Source of the DNA: an uncultured Clostridium sp. | GTDB lineage: Bacteria > Bacillota > Clostridia > Lachnospirales > Lachnospiraceae | NCBI GenBank assembly: GCA_900544905.1 | Contig: UQXF01000046.1 | Span: 1-23,680, forward strand | Direction: 5' to 3' | Length of the DNA stretch: 23,680 nt | In this document: positions 7,203 to 14,300 of the stretch, piece after piece | How positions within the stretch are numbered: position 1 is the first letter of the stretch | Layout: each line of letters starts with the position of its first letter | Program-made: the position numbers and the translations under genes | Notes under the pieces: model-generated | Told to the model about the DNA's origin: nothing | What the model saw: the letters and a program-made list of their open reading frames with translations, nothing else | The model's database searches: none

Positions 7203-7372
7203 AAATTATACTTTTTGTTTACAAATCTTTTGAGCTTAACTATATCTTTCTTTCCAAGCCTTAGTGCTTCACTGGTCTTGATGTCAGAAGGTGAAGCTTT
7301 ACAATTCTCGGTTATCCTTTCAAAATGTCGGATAAAGGATTTTAGAAAATAGTCGGGGATTTCAACTTTCAT
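7199..7372 (-). CDS. Small basic phage protein (57 aa)
   Basis: The start MKVEIPDYFLKSFIRHFERI at 7372 is chosen because the longer open frame (from 7423) would run through the tRNA-like T arm. The protein is helical and basic, and ends in KRFVNKKYNL. It overlaps the resolvase start (ATGA). No motif is recognised. Confidence 0.65.
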   Translation of the reverse strand: MKVEIPDYFLKSFIRHFERITENCKASPSDIKTSEALRLGKKDIVKLKRFVNKKYNL

Positions 7373-7385
7373 AATGATTGATTTA

Positions 7386-7551
7386 TGAGAATAAGCCCGG
7401 ACTCGAACCGGGAACTGTTGCAATCAGGATTTTCGTTTCTGCTTCCGTTTGTACGTATGTCAAGTGTTAATAGCATGATTACCTGACTCGTGATGCTATT
7501 CGTGCATTTTTACCACAGAAACTAAGCGTCTTCCAATTCCGCCACTTATTC
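7386..7551 (-). ncRNA. tRNA-like RNA with a large insert in the anticodon arm
   Basis: Read on the minus strand, GAATAAG (7551-7545) pairs perfectly with CTTATTC (7395-7389) as a 7-bp acceptor stem. TGGCGGAATTGGAAGACGC is a textbook leucine-type D arm, and CCCGG-TTCGAGT-CCGGG is a textbook T arm, preceded by a variable-arm-like CTGATTGCAACAG. Between the D and variable arms, where about 17 bases are expected, lie about 90. GTTTCTG pairs with CAGAAAC to form an extended anticodon stem, and inside it AATAGCAT/ATGCTATT forms another hairpin. No normal anticodon loop exists. The insert is too short for a group I intron. It may be a tRNA decoy, a processing signal, or a disrupted tRNA-Leu. Confidence 0.6.
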
Positions 7552-7675
7552 GTTTGCCTCCACAATAGAGGCATTCTTATATGAACAAAAAGACTCTTTG
7601 TAGTATCTACCGCCGTGGAGCGTATGCAGCGTACTCGGCTCGACTTGCAAAGAGAAGAAAAAAGGTGAGGCATGA
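7552..7675 (-). ncRNA. Structured noncoding segment upstream of the tRNA-like RNA
   Basis: No believable coding frame is present. TGCCTC/GAGGCA (7555-7560 with 7568-7573, 7-base loop) lies 3 bases before the tRNA-like acceptor. CTCTTTG/CAAAGAG (7594-7600 with 7648-7654) closes a 47-base loop. A run of Ts on the minus strand (complement of about 7657-7663) precedes it. These probably form one folded RNA with the tRNA-like part and the hairpin at 7676-7708. Confidence 0.45.
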
Positions 7676-7708
7676 TAGTTCCCGGATAGGCGGTCAAGCC
7701 ACACCGGG
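7676..7708 (-). repeat. 33-base hairpin element, copy 1
   Basis: On the minus strand CCCGG pairs with CCGGG; inside, GGC pairs with GCC around a TTGACC loop, and AACTA follows. A second copy at 14267-14299 has the same length and plan, about two-thirds base identity, and a compensating pair change in the inner stem. It lies shortly after the stop of the SPFH gene. Confidence 0.6.
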
Positions 7709-7739
7709 AGAAGCTGATTATTAATCGGGTTAATAATTA

Positions 7740-8531
7740 TTATTTTGTTATTTTTAGAAATTCAGGAGCAATACCATACAAAGGGCTTGTTCCATCCCAT
7801 TTGTCAATGAACTGTTTATATAATATTTCTTTTGTCAGACCTCTTGACTGAATTAGAGCCTGCTCGGTTTTTAACTGTTCCAGTTCATTGCGCTTCTTCT
7901 GTTCCTCAATTTGTTGATCCAACACGGAGATATTGGTATTCACTTCATTTCTACTATCAATTTTTTCGCGAACTTTATCGGAGAACTCCAACTGGGCAGA
8001 GAATGTGAGTAATTGCAGACCTCTTTTTTCAAACTCTTTGTCAACTATTTGTTCCAATCGTTTCTCAAACACTAATGAGCCTCCATCAGCCATCAGGCTA
8101 TCAGTTTTATGCTTCCGGCTTTCCTCTTTTATCAAATCATATATACGTGGCTCCAAAATGTTATCTTCTAACGAAGACATGAAATCACTTCCACGGCCAA
8201 TATGCTTGTTGTCAAAGACAACATCAATGGCACGGTTCTTGATAACTTTATAGCTATATGTGGGACGTGCCTTGAACTCTGTATTATCGGCTGCTTTCAG
8301 TGTGACAGCTTCGGCAAATTCTCCACGCTGATCGAATAGCGGAACTTGAAAAAGCTCTGTGCCTAATTCCCATGTAGATACCTTACCGGAAACAATTTTA
8401 AAATCCTCTTTCCCTTGTTTGCCGTAGTTTTCCATAAGGACACCGGCATAATTGGGAGCAACTCTTTCGCATGAAGTGAACAAAACAACGGCAAATAATG
8501 CCACAATCAAAAAGTCAATCTTTCTTTTCAT
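7740..8531 (-). CDS. SPFH/prohibitin-like lipoprotein
   Basis: The N-terminus is a lipoprotein signal (hydrophobic segment, then LFTSCE with Cys21). The rest follows the SPFH (band 7, prohibitin, HflC) layout: a beta-rich head (residues about 25-110, including the PTYSYKV strand) and a long charged coiled coil (about 165-235, DKEFEKRGLQL onward, with QQIEEQKKRNELEQLKTEQA). Such proteins assemble into large membrane rings and modulate proteases or membrane domains. The lipid anchor in place of a transmembrane helix is unusual for bacterial relatives but recurs in Bacteroides phages as I recall. A role in superinfection exclusion or lysis control is possible, not shown. It overlaps the small membrane protein gene upstream by 17 bases. 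Confidence 0.8.
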   Translation of the reverse strand: MKRKIDFLIVALFAVVLFTSCERVAPNYAGVLMENYGKQGKEDFKIVSGKVSTWELGTELFQVPLFDQRGEFAEAVTLKAADNTEFKARPTYSYKVIKNRAIDVVFDNKHIGRGSDFMSSLEDNILEPRIYDLIKEESRKHKTDSLMADGGSLVFEKRLEQIVDKEFEKRGLQLLTFSAQLEFSDKVREKIDSRNEVNTNISVLDQQIEEQKKRNELEQLKTEQALIQSRGLTKEILYKQFIDKWDGTSPLYGIAPEFLKITK

Positions 8532-8688
8532 TTTCTACTTTTTTAATGATATTATAAACTATAAATGCTACTGTCAGCATGATTATTGAAATTCCCAACC
8601 ACGCATTTATGTGATTGAATACGCGGTTGCCAATGAAGAAAGCCGATACGACAAGTACCGGCTTCCAGTATTTCTTTACAGTCTTCAT
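8515..8688 (-). CDS. Small membrane protein (57 aa)
   Basis: MKTVKKYWKPVLVVSAFFIG begins a first membrane segment and SIIMLTVAFIVYNII a second; the tail is KKVENEKKD. It is therefore a two-helix inner-membrane protein with both ends likely in the cytoplasm. Its end overlaps the SPFH gene, so the two are probably co-translated and may act together at the membrane. No family is recognised. Confidence 0.7.
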   Translation of the reverse strand: MKTVKKYWKPVLVVSAFFIGNRVFNHINAWLGISIIMLTVAFIVYNIIKKVENEKKD

Positions 8689-8690
8689 TG

Positions 8691-9212
8691 TTATTGTTCG
8701 ATAATGGCAATATCCGGTGCCAATTTACGGATCAACAATAATTGCTCGTCAATGGCCTTGTTGCGTTCTTCTTCCACTATCACTTCTGCACCAGGGGAGC
8801 AAAGGGACAATCGAATATTACGCCCGTCCACATCTGCAATGATTTCCACTTCAATCTCTTCTGCAGGGCGACCTTTGAAAATCGGAACAATAAGATTGAA
8901 TGAGGCCGGAAGATTGGAATTGACAACTTGGCTGTAATTGTCAGTGCGACTACCGTTGTCTTGTCGGGAGTTTTCCACTTTTGAGTCAATGCTGGCTTTG
9001 AAGTTCTTCAAGACTGTTACCAGTTCCATGTTGTATTGTGCATCCTTGAAGAAGGCACGATTCATTTTGAAGAACTTTGAAAGCTGCACCGGCTCCCATG
9101 TCTTGCTTGTGTTGATACCAAATTCAAGAAACTTGGGATAGTATTTCAACTCACCTCTTACAGTAGCTTTATTCCTACTGTCAGTTTCATTGGTGACAAG
9201 TTTAAGTGTCAT
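8691..9212 (-). CDS. Conserved phage protein of unknown function (173 aa)
   Basis: A soluble protein with a strand-rich start (MTLKLVTNETDSRNKATVRG), a central segment LVTVLKNFKASIDSKVEN, and an acidic strand AEEIEVEIIADVDGRNIRLS near the end. It lies 2 bases upstream of the small membrane protein gene and overlaps the preceding 74-residue gene by 4 bases. It sits in a recombination and DNA-binding block, so a role in DNA metabolism is possible, but I see no motif. Confidence 0.7.
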   Translation of the reverse strand: MTLKLVTNETDSRNKATVRGELKYYPKFLEFGINTSKTWEPVQLSKFFKMNRAFFKDAQYNMELVTVLKNFKASIDSKVENSRQDNGSRTDNYSQVVNSNLPASFNLIVPIFKGRPAEEIEVEIIADVDGRNIRLSLCSPGAEVIVEEERNKAIDEQLLLIRKLAPDIAIIEQ

Positions 9213-9433
9213 TTTTTCCCGATCAACAAGAATATAGCAACGTTCTGATTGATCTGCTCTTTTTCAGAGATTCTTTTCAAGAGAAATTCATAAACACTTC
9301 CAATTGTTCCGGCTAATTCTACCTTATCAGGCTCCAGTACCGGTAACTCATTTTCTTCGTGGAGTTCAATAACTCTAAGAGTTGCTTCGGTCATACCCGG
9401 AGCAAAGTTCACTTGCATCTTTTCGTTTTCCAT
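9209..9433 (-). CDS. Hypothetical acidic protein (74 aa)
   Basis: A short acidic protein (MENEKMQVNFAPGMTEATLR, then GSVYEFLLKRISEKEQINQ) ending in a hydrophobic strand VAIFLLIGKK. It overlaps the downstream gene (ATGA) and lies 6 bases after the HU gene. No function can be assigned. Confidence 0.65.
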   Translation of the reverse strand: MENEKMQVNFAPGMTEATLRVIELHEENELPVLEPDKVELAGTIGSVYEFLLKRISEKEQINQNVAIFLLIGKK

Positions 9434-9439
9434 GTTGTT

Positions 9440-9718
9440 CTACAAATTTTTAGTTCTGTTTTTAAATGATTTGGCTGGTTTGAAGTGTGGAGTATAATGC
9501 TCCGCTATGACAATAGTCTCGTTTTTGTGTATGTTACGAGCAACTTTTCGTTTATAGTGTTTGGGTGACAGTGTACCAAAACCTCTGATATAAAGAGTTC
9601 TTCCATTAGCTACTGCATCCACGGTTTCCTTCAATGCTGCTTCTATAACTGTTCGGACTTCGCAAATAGCAATACCGGTTGATTCGGCTACTTGCTTGAT
9701 AAGTTCTTCTTTTCTCAT
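9440..9718 (-). CDS. HU/IHF-family DNA-binding protein
   Basis: The 92 residues match the HU fold from end to end: helical start MRKEELIKQVAESTGI, the turn GRTLYIRGFGTLSPKHYK (the family's V.L.GFG.F), an arm region KVARNIHKNETIVI, and the closing HFKPAKSFKN. It binds and bends DNA without strong sequence preference. A phage-borne HU beside RecT and a replication block probably helps recombination, replication or integration complexes. It is followed by a 74-residue gene after 6 bases. Confidence 0.9.
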   Translation of the reverse strand: MRKEELIKQVAESTGIAICEVRTVIEAALKETVDAVANGRTLYIRGFGTLSPKHYKRKVARNIHKNETIVIAEHYTPHFKPAKSFKNRTKNL

Positions 9719-9721
9719 GGC

Positions 9722-10150
9722 TTATCCCTCCGTACCAGTAGATTCAATGTCCTCGAAGACCGTTTTTTGCATCTCTTGTGCCTCCATCGGACGTTCTTTA
9801 ACCAAATCACCATTACCATTGTAATATCCGGTGGTACGGGTGCTACGATCCATAAACTTAAAGCATTCATCCGTAATTTCCTCATAACCACGTTTTATAT
9901 CGGTAAGCAACGTTTTTTTACGTTCCTTTTTAGGTTTCAGTTTGTCCTTGTATGCTTGCATGAAAGCTTTCTTTTCTTCTTCCAGTGCGGCCATGTCAAG
10001 GTCAATATTTGCCAACTCCGTTTTCCGTTCACCCATTTCTTCCTCGCTGAAAGGAGAAGTATAGGTAATTCTTTCAACTGCTGCGCAATTGTCTTCCAAC
10101 ATTTGTCTGCGAAGCAATGGATTCTTATCTTTAAATAGTTCTTTATCCAT
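9722..10150 (-). CDS. Coiled-coil phage protein (142 aa)
   Basis: The middle (residues about 38-92, including MAALEEEKKAFMQAYKDKLK) is a charged coiled coil, followed by FKFMDRSTRTTGYYNGNGDL and an acidic tail. The gene lies 3 bases upstream of HU and 1 base after the 100-residue gene. It resembles accessory proteins often found next to phage recombinases, but no catalytic motif is visible. Confidence 0.65.
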   Translation of the reverse strand: MDKELFKDKNPLLRRQMLEDNCAAVERITYTSPFSEEEMGERKTELANIDLDMAALEEEKKAFMQAYKDKLKPKKERKKTLLTDIKRGYEEITDECFKFMDRSTRTTGYYNGNGDLVKERPMEAQEMQKTVFEDIESTGTEG

Positions 10151-10151
10151 A

Positions 10152-10454
10152 TCATAAAGGTTTTAAGCCATATCGGGCAGAACCGACAAATGGCTGTGGG
10201 TTAGTCCTTATGTTTGCTTTGTGTATATCATCTGTACGATGATTGAATAATCGGGGTAATCCCGTTATTTTGTCATATACAACCAGTTCAGACGATACAT
10301 AACAAATAAAGCCTTTCAGTCGCTCTTTCAACCATGCGTTCTGATAGGCTCTGCGTTCACGATATTCTTGGTAGCTCATTCCCTTTGGGCGAGCTGTGAG
10401 AAGGGGAGTGTAATTTCTCGCCCCCCCCGATTTAGATTTACTCTTTCCCATCAA
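10152..10454 (-). CDS. Hypothetical protein with a G8 tract at codons 9-12
   Basis: A basic 100-residue protein. After MMGKSKSKSGGARNY, whose Gly pair is encoded by eight Gs, comes TARPKGMSYQEYRERRAYQN and KERLKGFICYVSSELVVYDK. The tract precedes almost the whole protein, so a slip would silence it. It overlaps the upstream gene by 17 bases. Its start may be Met1 or Met2. Function unknown. Confidence 0.7.
   Translation of the reverse strand: MMGKSKSKSGGARNYTPLLTARPKGMSYQEYRERRAYQNAWLKERLKGFICYVSSELVVYDKITGLPRLFNHRTDDIHKANIRTNPQPFVGSARYGLKPL
10421..10428 (-). repeat. G8 homopolymer
   Basis: Eight Gs on the coding strand, encoding Ser-Gly-Gly-Ala near the start of the 100-residue protein. In frame (ON) here. 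Confidence 0.88.
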
Positions 10455-11049
10455 TCAAATTTTTATATTGTTCTTCTGAAACGAACTTGTCGCAGTTCCC
10501 ATACCAAGTACCATCATTTATCTTGTATGGCCTGACTGTTTTATCCATTTCATTCATAACACCGACTACCGCATCTTTTTTGTTATCACTCCATACAATA
10601 ACAACATCGCCGATAGTCGGAATGTATTCAAGCTGTAACTTCTCAAAATTGAAGGAGTAATGTTTTTCTTCCTTCATGGCAGCGAGCATTTTGGCCTTTT
10701 CCTCTTCCGTAGCTTTACGGAATCCCTTCATGCCTCCGATACCTGCTTCGGGTGTGGGTTTTACAAAAACTCTGTCACCTTCATCATTGGAAGGAACATA
10801 GGCGACAAGGCCGAAAGGCACTTTTATTGCTGGTAAAAAAGGAAGTGGTCTTTCTTCTCTAATTTCAGAGAGAATCATCATGATGCCTCCTCCGCGATTT
10901 GGATTGATAATTACGTCACCGGGGATGAATGTCTCACCCTCAAACTCAAATTTACCCCCCCCCATAACTTTTTGGGTAGATTGCATACTTTCTTCTTTCA
11001 CGATTTTTACCATGTGTCCTTCGGGCACTTCAACTGTTACTGTTTTCAT
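10438..11049 (-). CDS. Conserved phage protein with a G9 tract near the start
   Basis: The 203 residues start with a short strand (MKTVTVEVPEGHMVKIV), then VMGGGKFEF encoded across nine Gs. Several beta-rich stretches follow (GDVIINPNRGGGIMMILSEI; FGLVAYVPSNDEGDRVFV), and then LEYIPTIGDVVIVWSDNKKD. The repeated GDV-I pattern suggests small SH3-like barrels. The tract is at codons 29-32, so a slip would remove about 85% of the protein. No enzyme motif is seen. Confidence 0.7.
   Translation of the reverse strand: MKTVTVEVPEGHMVKIVKEESMQSTQKVMGGGKFEFEGETFIPGDVIINPNRGGGIMMILSEIREERPLPFLPAIKVPFGLVAYVPSNDEGDRVFVKPTPEAGIGGMKGFRKATEEEKAKMLAAMKEEKHYSFNFEKLQLEYIPTIGDVVIVWSDNKKDAVVGVMNEMDKTVRPYKINDGTWYGNCDKFVSEEQYKNLIDGKE
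10955..10963 (-). repeat. G9 homopolymer
   Basis: Nine Gs on the coding strand, spanning the last base of an ATG codon and three glycines. The preceding ATG (codon 29) could act as an internal start, so tract changes might also shift an alternative product. Confidence 0.88.
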
Positions 11050-11270
11050 TTTAACTTGATTTTAAATTGGTTATTGTATTCGATATATTTTTCCGGGCAG
11101 GTTGTTTCTATAATTCCATTTATTGTAGGAATACGAAATAATTTACCGGATTTACGAAGCTTTTTTTCAAGCTGTTTTGCCTTGTGTAAAGCGGCCAAAG
11201 AACGTGCTTCATTTTCAATTAGCTCTTTAGCCGCTGTGATACTGTTACTAATTTTTTTACATGAATCCAT
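11046..11270 (-). CDS. Hypothetical small basic protein (74 aa)
   Basis: A helical, lysine-rich protein (KELIENEARSLAALHKAKQL, then EKKLRKSGKLFRI) with overlaps on both sides: 1 base with recT and 4 with the next gene. The coupling says it is expressed with recT. No motif is recognised. Confidence 0.65.
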   Translation of the reverse strand: MDSCKKISNSITAAKELIENEARSLAALHKAKQLEKKLRKSGKLFRIPTINGIIETTCPEKYIEYNNQFKIKLK

Positions 11271-12178
11271 TACTTGACTTCTTCTGCGTATGGAGTATCG
11301 TCTTCCTCAAAATCGTCCGGTTTCTGACCTTGTGCCTTTTTCCAGTCTTCAAACATTTCATCATCCAACTGGCTCTCTGTTTCAAGAACTTTAATCATGG
11401 AATCTGAAATGCCGGTTTTGGGCAGGAATTTGAAAGCCCAGTTCACGATTGTTTTTCGAGCCATTTCTTCAAAGTCTGTGTCCCACGGAGATTGCTTGCC
11501 TTTCTTGACAGCCTCACTACGACTTTTTATTTCTTCAATACGTGCTTTGGGCATTGCATCGAATTTTACAACACCGGAAGTCAAGACTGCAAAATAGTAG
11601 CCTCCAAGAAGATCACCACGTTCTCCGAATACATTGGGTTTGTGGATGATAGTGCCACCGGTACCTTTTGTCATGCTGAACTCGTCATTAGCATAAACCA
11701 AATCAGAATAAATATCTTTTACAACGCCGGTGCGGATCAAAATATCAACTTTCCCCATATATGAAGCTTGGAACTTCACTTTGCCTTTGTACGGTACAAG
11801 ATACCCCAATCTTAATTCAGGATTGAGTGTCAGACCGGTGAGAGAAACGTTTTTGATTGCTTCGACAAGATGATCGGGATATTGCCGGGCACAGTCAATC
11901 AGATAAGGATTATTTAACATTGCCTGCATAGCGAAATTGACTTCACGGGCAAATTGCTGTTCAGTGCCGCCAGCTGCTATAAATGCCTTTTTAGGGGAGA
12001 TAAAACAGCTTTCCAATCCTTTCAGTTGTACCGGAAAGGCTGGTGGGGCAGAAGGAACGGGCGGTTGTGGTGTGGAAGGTGTTGGGGAGGCCGGTTCTGT
12101 TTTTGTTGGTGAAGGAACATTGTGTTGTTCCATTCCCAAGTTCCCTTGTTGGGGGGATTGATTCTCTGTTTTGCTCAT
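11270..12178 (-). CDS. recT: RecT single-strand annealing protein
   Basis: The RecT core is clear: KAFIAAGGTEQQFAREVNFA, then LTGLTLNPELRLGYLVPY, KVKFQASYMGKVDILIRTG and the C-terminal ARKTIVNWAFKFLPKTG. The protein coats single-stranded DNA and anneals complementary strands. The first 50 residues are a Pro, Ser and Thr-rich linker, and the last 20 are acidic. It overlaps the nuclease gene by four bases, the usual RecE/RecT-type pair: exonuclease makes the strand, RecT anneals it. A short C6 run lies at codons 8-10. Confidence 0.93.
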   Translation of the reverse strand: MSKTENQSPQQGNLGMEQHNVPSPTKTEPASPTPSTPQPPVPSAPPAFPVQLKGLESCFISPKKAFIAAGGTEQQFAREVNFAMQAMLNNPYLIDCARQYPDHLVEAIKNVSLTGLTLNPELRLGYLVPYKGKVKFQASYMGKVDILIRTGVVKDIYSDLVYANDEFSMTKGTGGTIIHKPNVFGERGDLLGGYYFAVLTSGVVKFDAMPKARIEEIKSRSEAVKKGKQSPWDTDFEEMARKTIVNWAFKFLPKTGISDSMIKVLETESQLDDEMFEDWKKAQGQKPDDFEEDDTPYAEEVK

Positions 12179-13143
12179 TGTTCTTGATTATTATAAAAGT
12201 TAAACATCTTGTTCTTTTCAAATGCAGGTGTGTCAGGCACCATTATTCTTCGTCCTTTGAATCCCGGCTGAATAAATATCTGTGCACCGTCAAAATCATT
12301 ATTTTGTGTACAGTAAACATGCTGGTCTAACAATTTCTTGAATGCCAATGCACTTGCACCCATTTTCACAATTCCGTCTTCCAAATGGAAAGCCCAGTTT
12401 GCTGCACTGACAAATACTGCGTCATAGGGAGCTGTCTTTTGTTGCATAACCCAATAGAACTCCTTCCATACTCCAGTACGTTCATGTTCAAAAAACTGGT
12501 AGAAGGCTGCCGAAATACCGTAATGAAATTTGGCAATAGTCCGGTTAACTGTTTCCTCATGAAGATCATCAACCGCCAATGTTTTCCAGTCAACAATCTT
12601 TTTGGCCGTTTCCACATCAGGGCGATATTTGAACTTACATCCTTCGTATTCAACGAAATGGCTGACTTCGGCTTTCCCCCATTTTAATATCTGCCTGATC
12701 TGCTTGGAAGTGTCCCGACAATTGTTAAGAAGCTCATAAACCATTGTTTCAACCAATTGCATATCGGTTGTGCTTGTCAATGTTTTACCCGGATTTGACT
12801 CTTTGGCCTCTATTAGTGCAATCTGATATTTTTGAGTGTCTCGTCCATACGGACAGCCAGTTTTAGGATTTATAGGTGGCTCAAATACAAGAAGATTATT
12901 TCTCCATTTGTCAAGTGTTCCAGTATTAACAAGGCTTTCCATTGCATCATGATACAGCGAGCCTTTTTCAGAAGCTTCAATACTGATCTCGAACATTTCA
13001 GGGTGTAATGCCTTGTATCGGGCAAACTTTGGGGACACCATATAATCTTTAATCTGCGTACTACTTAGGAAGTCTTTAAATCTTTCTCCCTTGTGATATT
13101 CGTCATTTGGCAGATTGTAAATTGTATCTTCTATATTACTCAT
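12175..13143 (-). CDS. PD-(D/E)XK exonuclease, RecE-like partner of RecT
   Basis: The lambda-exonuclease/RecB-type nuclease signature is complete: GSLYHDA (about 61-67), Glu159 in GKAEVSHF, Asp176 in YRPDVE, IVDWKT with Asp185 and Lys187, and a Q-type helix YGISAAFYQFF (about 208-218). These residues bind metal and cut DNA; with RecT it would process ends for annealing. The length of 322 fits the standalone C-terminal nuclease domain of RecE-type proteins. A terminator lies just 22 bases before its start, so expression may be attenuated. The label 'RecE-like' is by context. Confidence 0.88.
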   Translation of the reverse strand: MSNIEDTIYNLPNDEYHKGERFKDFLSSTQIKDYMVSPKFARYKALHPEMFEISIEASEKGSLYHDAMESLVNTGTLDKWRNNLLVFEPPINPKTGCPYGRDTQKYQIALIEAKESNPGKTLTSTTDMQLVETMVYELLNNCRDTSKQIRQILKWGKAEVSHFVEYEGCKFKYRPDVETAKKIVDWKTLAVDDLHEETVNRTIAKFHYGISAAFYQFFEHERTGVWKEFYWVMQQKTAPYDAVFVSAANWAFHLEDGIVKMGASALAFKKLLDQHVYCTQNNDFDGAQIFIQPGFKGRRIMVPDTPAFEKNKMFNFYNNQEQ

Positions 13144-13164
13144 ATAATGGATTTAGAGTTTTAC

Positions 13165-13194
13165 AAAAAACTCCCTACTTTCGCAAGCAAGGAG
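13165..13194 (-). terminator. Intra-operon terminator before the nuclease gene
   Basis: On the minus strand a 10-bp stem (CTCCTTGCTT with AAGTAGGGAG, two G-T pairs) is capped by a GCGA tetraloop and followed directly by TTTTTT. This is a good intrinsic terminator. It lies between the 233-residue gene and the nuclease-recT genes, with no promoter visible after it, so read-through or antitermination must feed the downstream genes. Confidence 0.8.
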
Positions 13195-13214
13195 CCAATA
13201 ACTAACTAAAAAAC

Positions 13215-13916
13215 TTATTCATCACTTGTGGATAGTAATTCTTTGTAATTCTGTAATATGTATTCTTTTTCTTCATCTGTAAAAGAATAGGCTTTAGCCA
13301 TAAATTTCATTGCCATATCCTCGTTATGATCGGAAAGGGGATAATAGTCTGTGGCGAATTTGTAAGTAAGCCTATTCAATCGCTCATACTTAACTTTGAC
13401 CTCCTTAACCCGTCCGCTTATCTCCGAGATAATGCCGGACGCTTCTTGTATCTTCTCGTCATATTCCTTTTGGTCTTTCGCCGCTTGTTCTTTCATAACC
13501 TTGTTCTGTACGGCAAAGTTGGAAATCTTTTCGTATAGTTCACTTGAATACACAAAGCTACAGTTAACCTCAAAGTCTGGCTTGATAGAGTAATTGCATT
13601 TATCTTTCTTGACGAGGTATTTGTAGTCGCTTCCGAGTTTGTTCCAATCGTATTCAACTTTGCGAAGGGTTTTCGCATTACGTAATGCTTCTGCTACCGC
13701 ATTCGCTTCTTCCATATCTGTAAAAGCGTAGCCTTCAAAAAATGGGATCGTGAACGTTTTCAAATCGGCTGGTTCAATCTCAAACAATTCGGGAACCTCC
13801 GGCTTATCCATAATTTTGATACCTTCCTCCATCATGCGGAGTTTAATCAATTTCTGTACATCTTCCTCCGTTAACGCAAGAATCTCTTGCTCGGTCATTT
13901 CTGTAATTCCTTTCAT
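13215..13916 (-). CDS. Coiled-coil phage protein (233 aa)
   Basis: After an acidic helical start (MKGITEMTEQEILALTEEDV), the protein has a middle domain (TIPFFEGYAFTDMEEANAVA) and a coiled-coil stretch around residues 150-180 (KEYDEKIQEASGIISEISGR). It ends in helices (SFTDEEKEYILQNY). Such proteins often precede exonuclease-annealing pairs in Bacteroidales phages, but the function is unknown. The start is ATG 13916, and Met7 is possible. It has a 5' leader with two hairpins. Confidence 0.7.
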   Translation of the reverse strand: MKGITEMTEQEILALTEEDVQKLIKLRMMEEGIKIMDKPEVPELFEIEPADLKTFTIPFFEGYAFTDMEEANAVAEALRNAKTLRKVEYDWNKLGSDYKYLVKKDKCNYSIKPDFEVNCSFVYSSELYEKISNFAVQNKVMKEQAAKDQKEYDEKIQEASGIISEISGRVKEVKVKYERLNRLTYKFATDYYPLSDHNEDMAMKFMAKAYSFTDEEKEYILQNYKELLSTSDE

Positions 13917-14266
13917 ACTTTTAGCATTTAAAATGTGTTCCCGTCCGCGTTCCGATGGATTGTTGGCCGTAGCTTTTTAGCGGTGACCGCTTCTTGCGAA
14001 GCACGGGTATATATATCATTTAAAGTATCTATTCAGTTAAGAATGTATTTATAAACGCCCTACGTTTACTTTGTCATAATATAAGTTGTTTTTGATAACT
14101 TAGTGATTCATGTGCTGCATCCTCTTATTGGCAGTCCGTATTCACACTCTTTTCACTAATCCGCTTTGGCTACTTTGTCGGTCTATTTCGCCCTTTAGAT
14201 AAGCAGTAAACCTTGTTTAAAGTCTTTATTTGTTCAGACTATACAATATGTCAAAGAACGTTTTGT
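13917..14266 (-). ncRNA. Structured noncoding segment (leader of the 13.9-kb gene)
   Basis: No coding frame of note on either strand. On the minus strand, close to the next gene, there is a GNRA-capped hairpin (GCTTC-GCAA-GAAGC, 13989-14002) stacked directly on GCGG-TCA-CCGC (13980-13990). Further upstream, CTGC and GCAG flank CAATAAGAGGAT. Together with the hairpin at 14267-14299 this resembles a long folded leader. I cannot name a known RNA class. Confidence 0.4.
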
Positions 14267-14299
14267 TAGTTCCCGGAAAGACGATCAAATCCGTCCGGG
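14267..14299 (-). repeat. 33-base hairpin element, copy 2
   Basis: Same plan as the copy at 7676-7708: CCCGG/CCGGG outer stem, inner 3-bp stem, TTGA(T/C)C loop, AACTA tail. The inner stem is GAT/GTC here and GGC/GCC there, so the central G-C pair is an A-T pair in this copy. It starts 1 base after the stop of the 83-residue HTH gene. Confidence 0.6.
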
Positions 14300-14300
14300 A

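Noticed and set aside
7386..7551. Group I intron in a tRNA-Leu gene, or a tmRNA
   Set aside because: The insert of about 75 bases is much too short for a group I intron, and the canonical D arm and the lack of a tag frame exclude tmRNA.
7479..7697. Minus-strand open frame of 72 residues
   Set aside because: It runs through the hairpins and into the tRNA-like RNA, with no protein-like pattern.
12151..12156. C6 run near the start of recT
   Set aside because: Six bases are within chance expectation and slip rarely; not counted with the five tracts.
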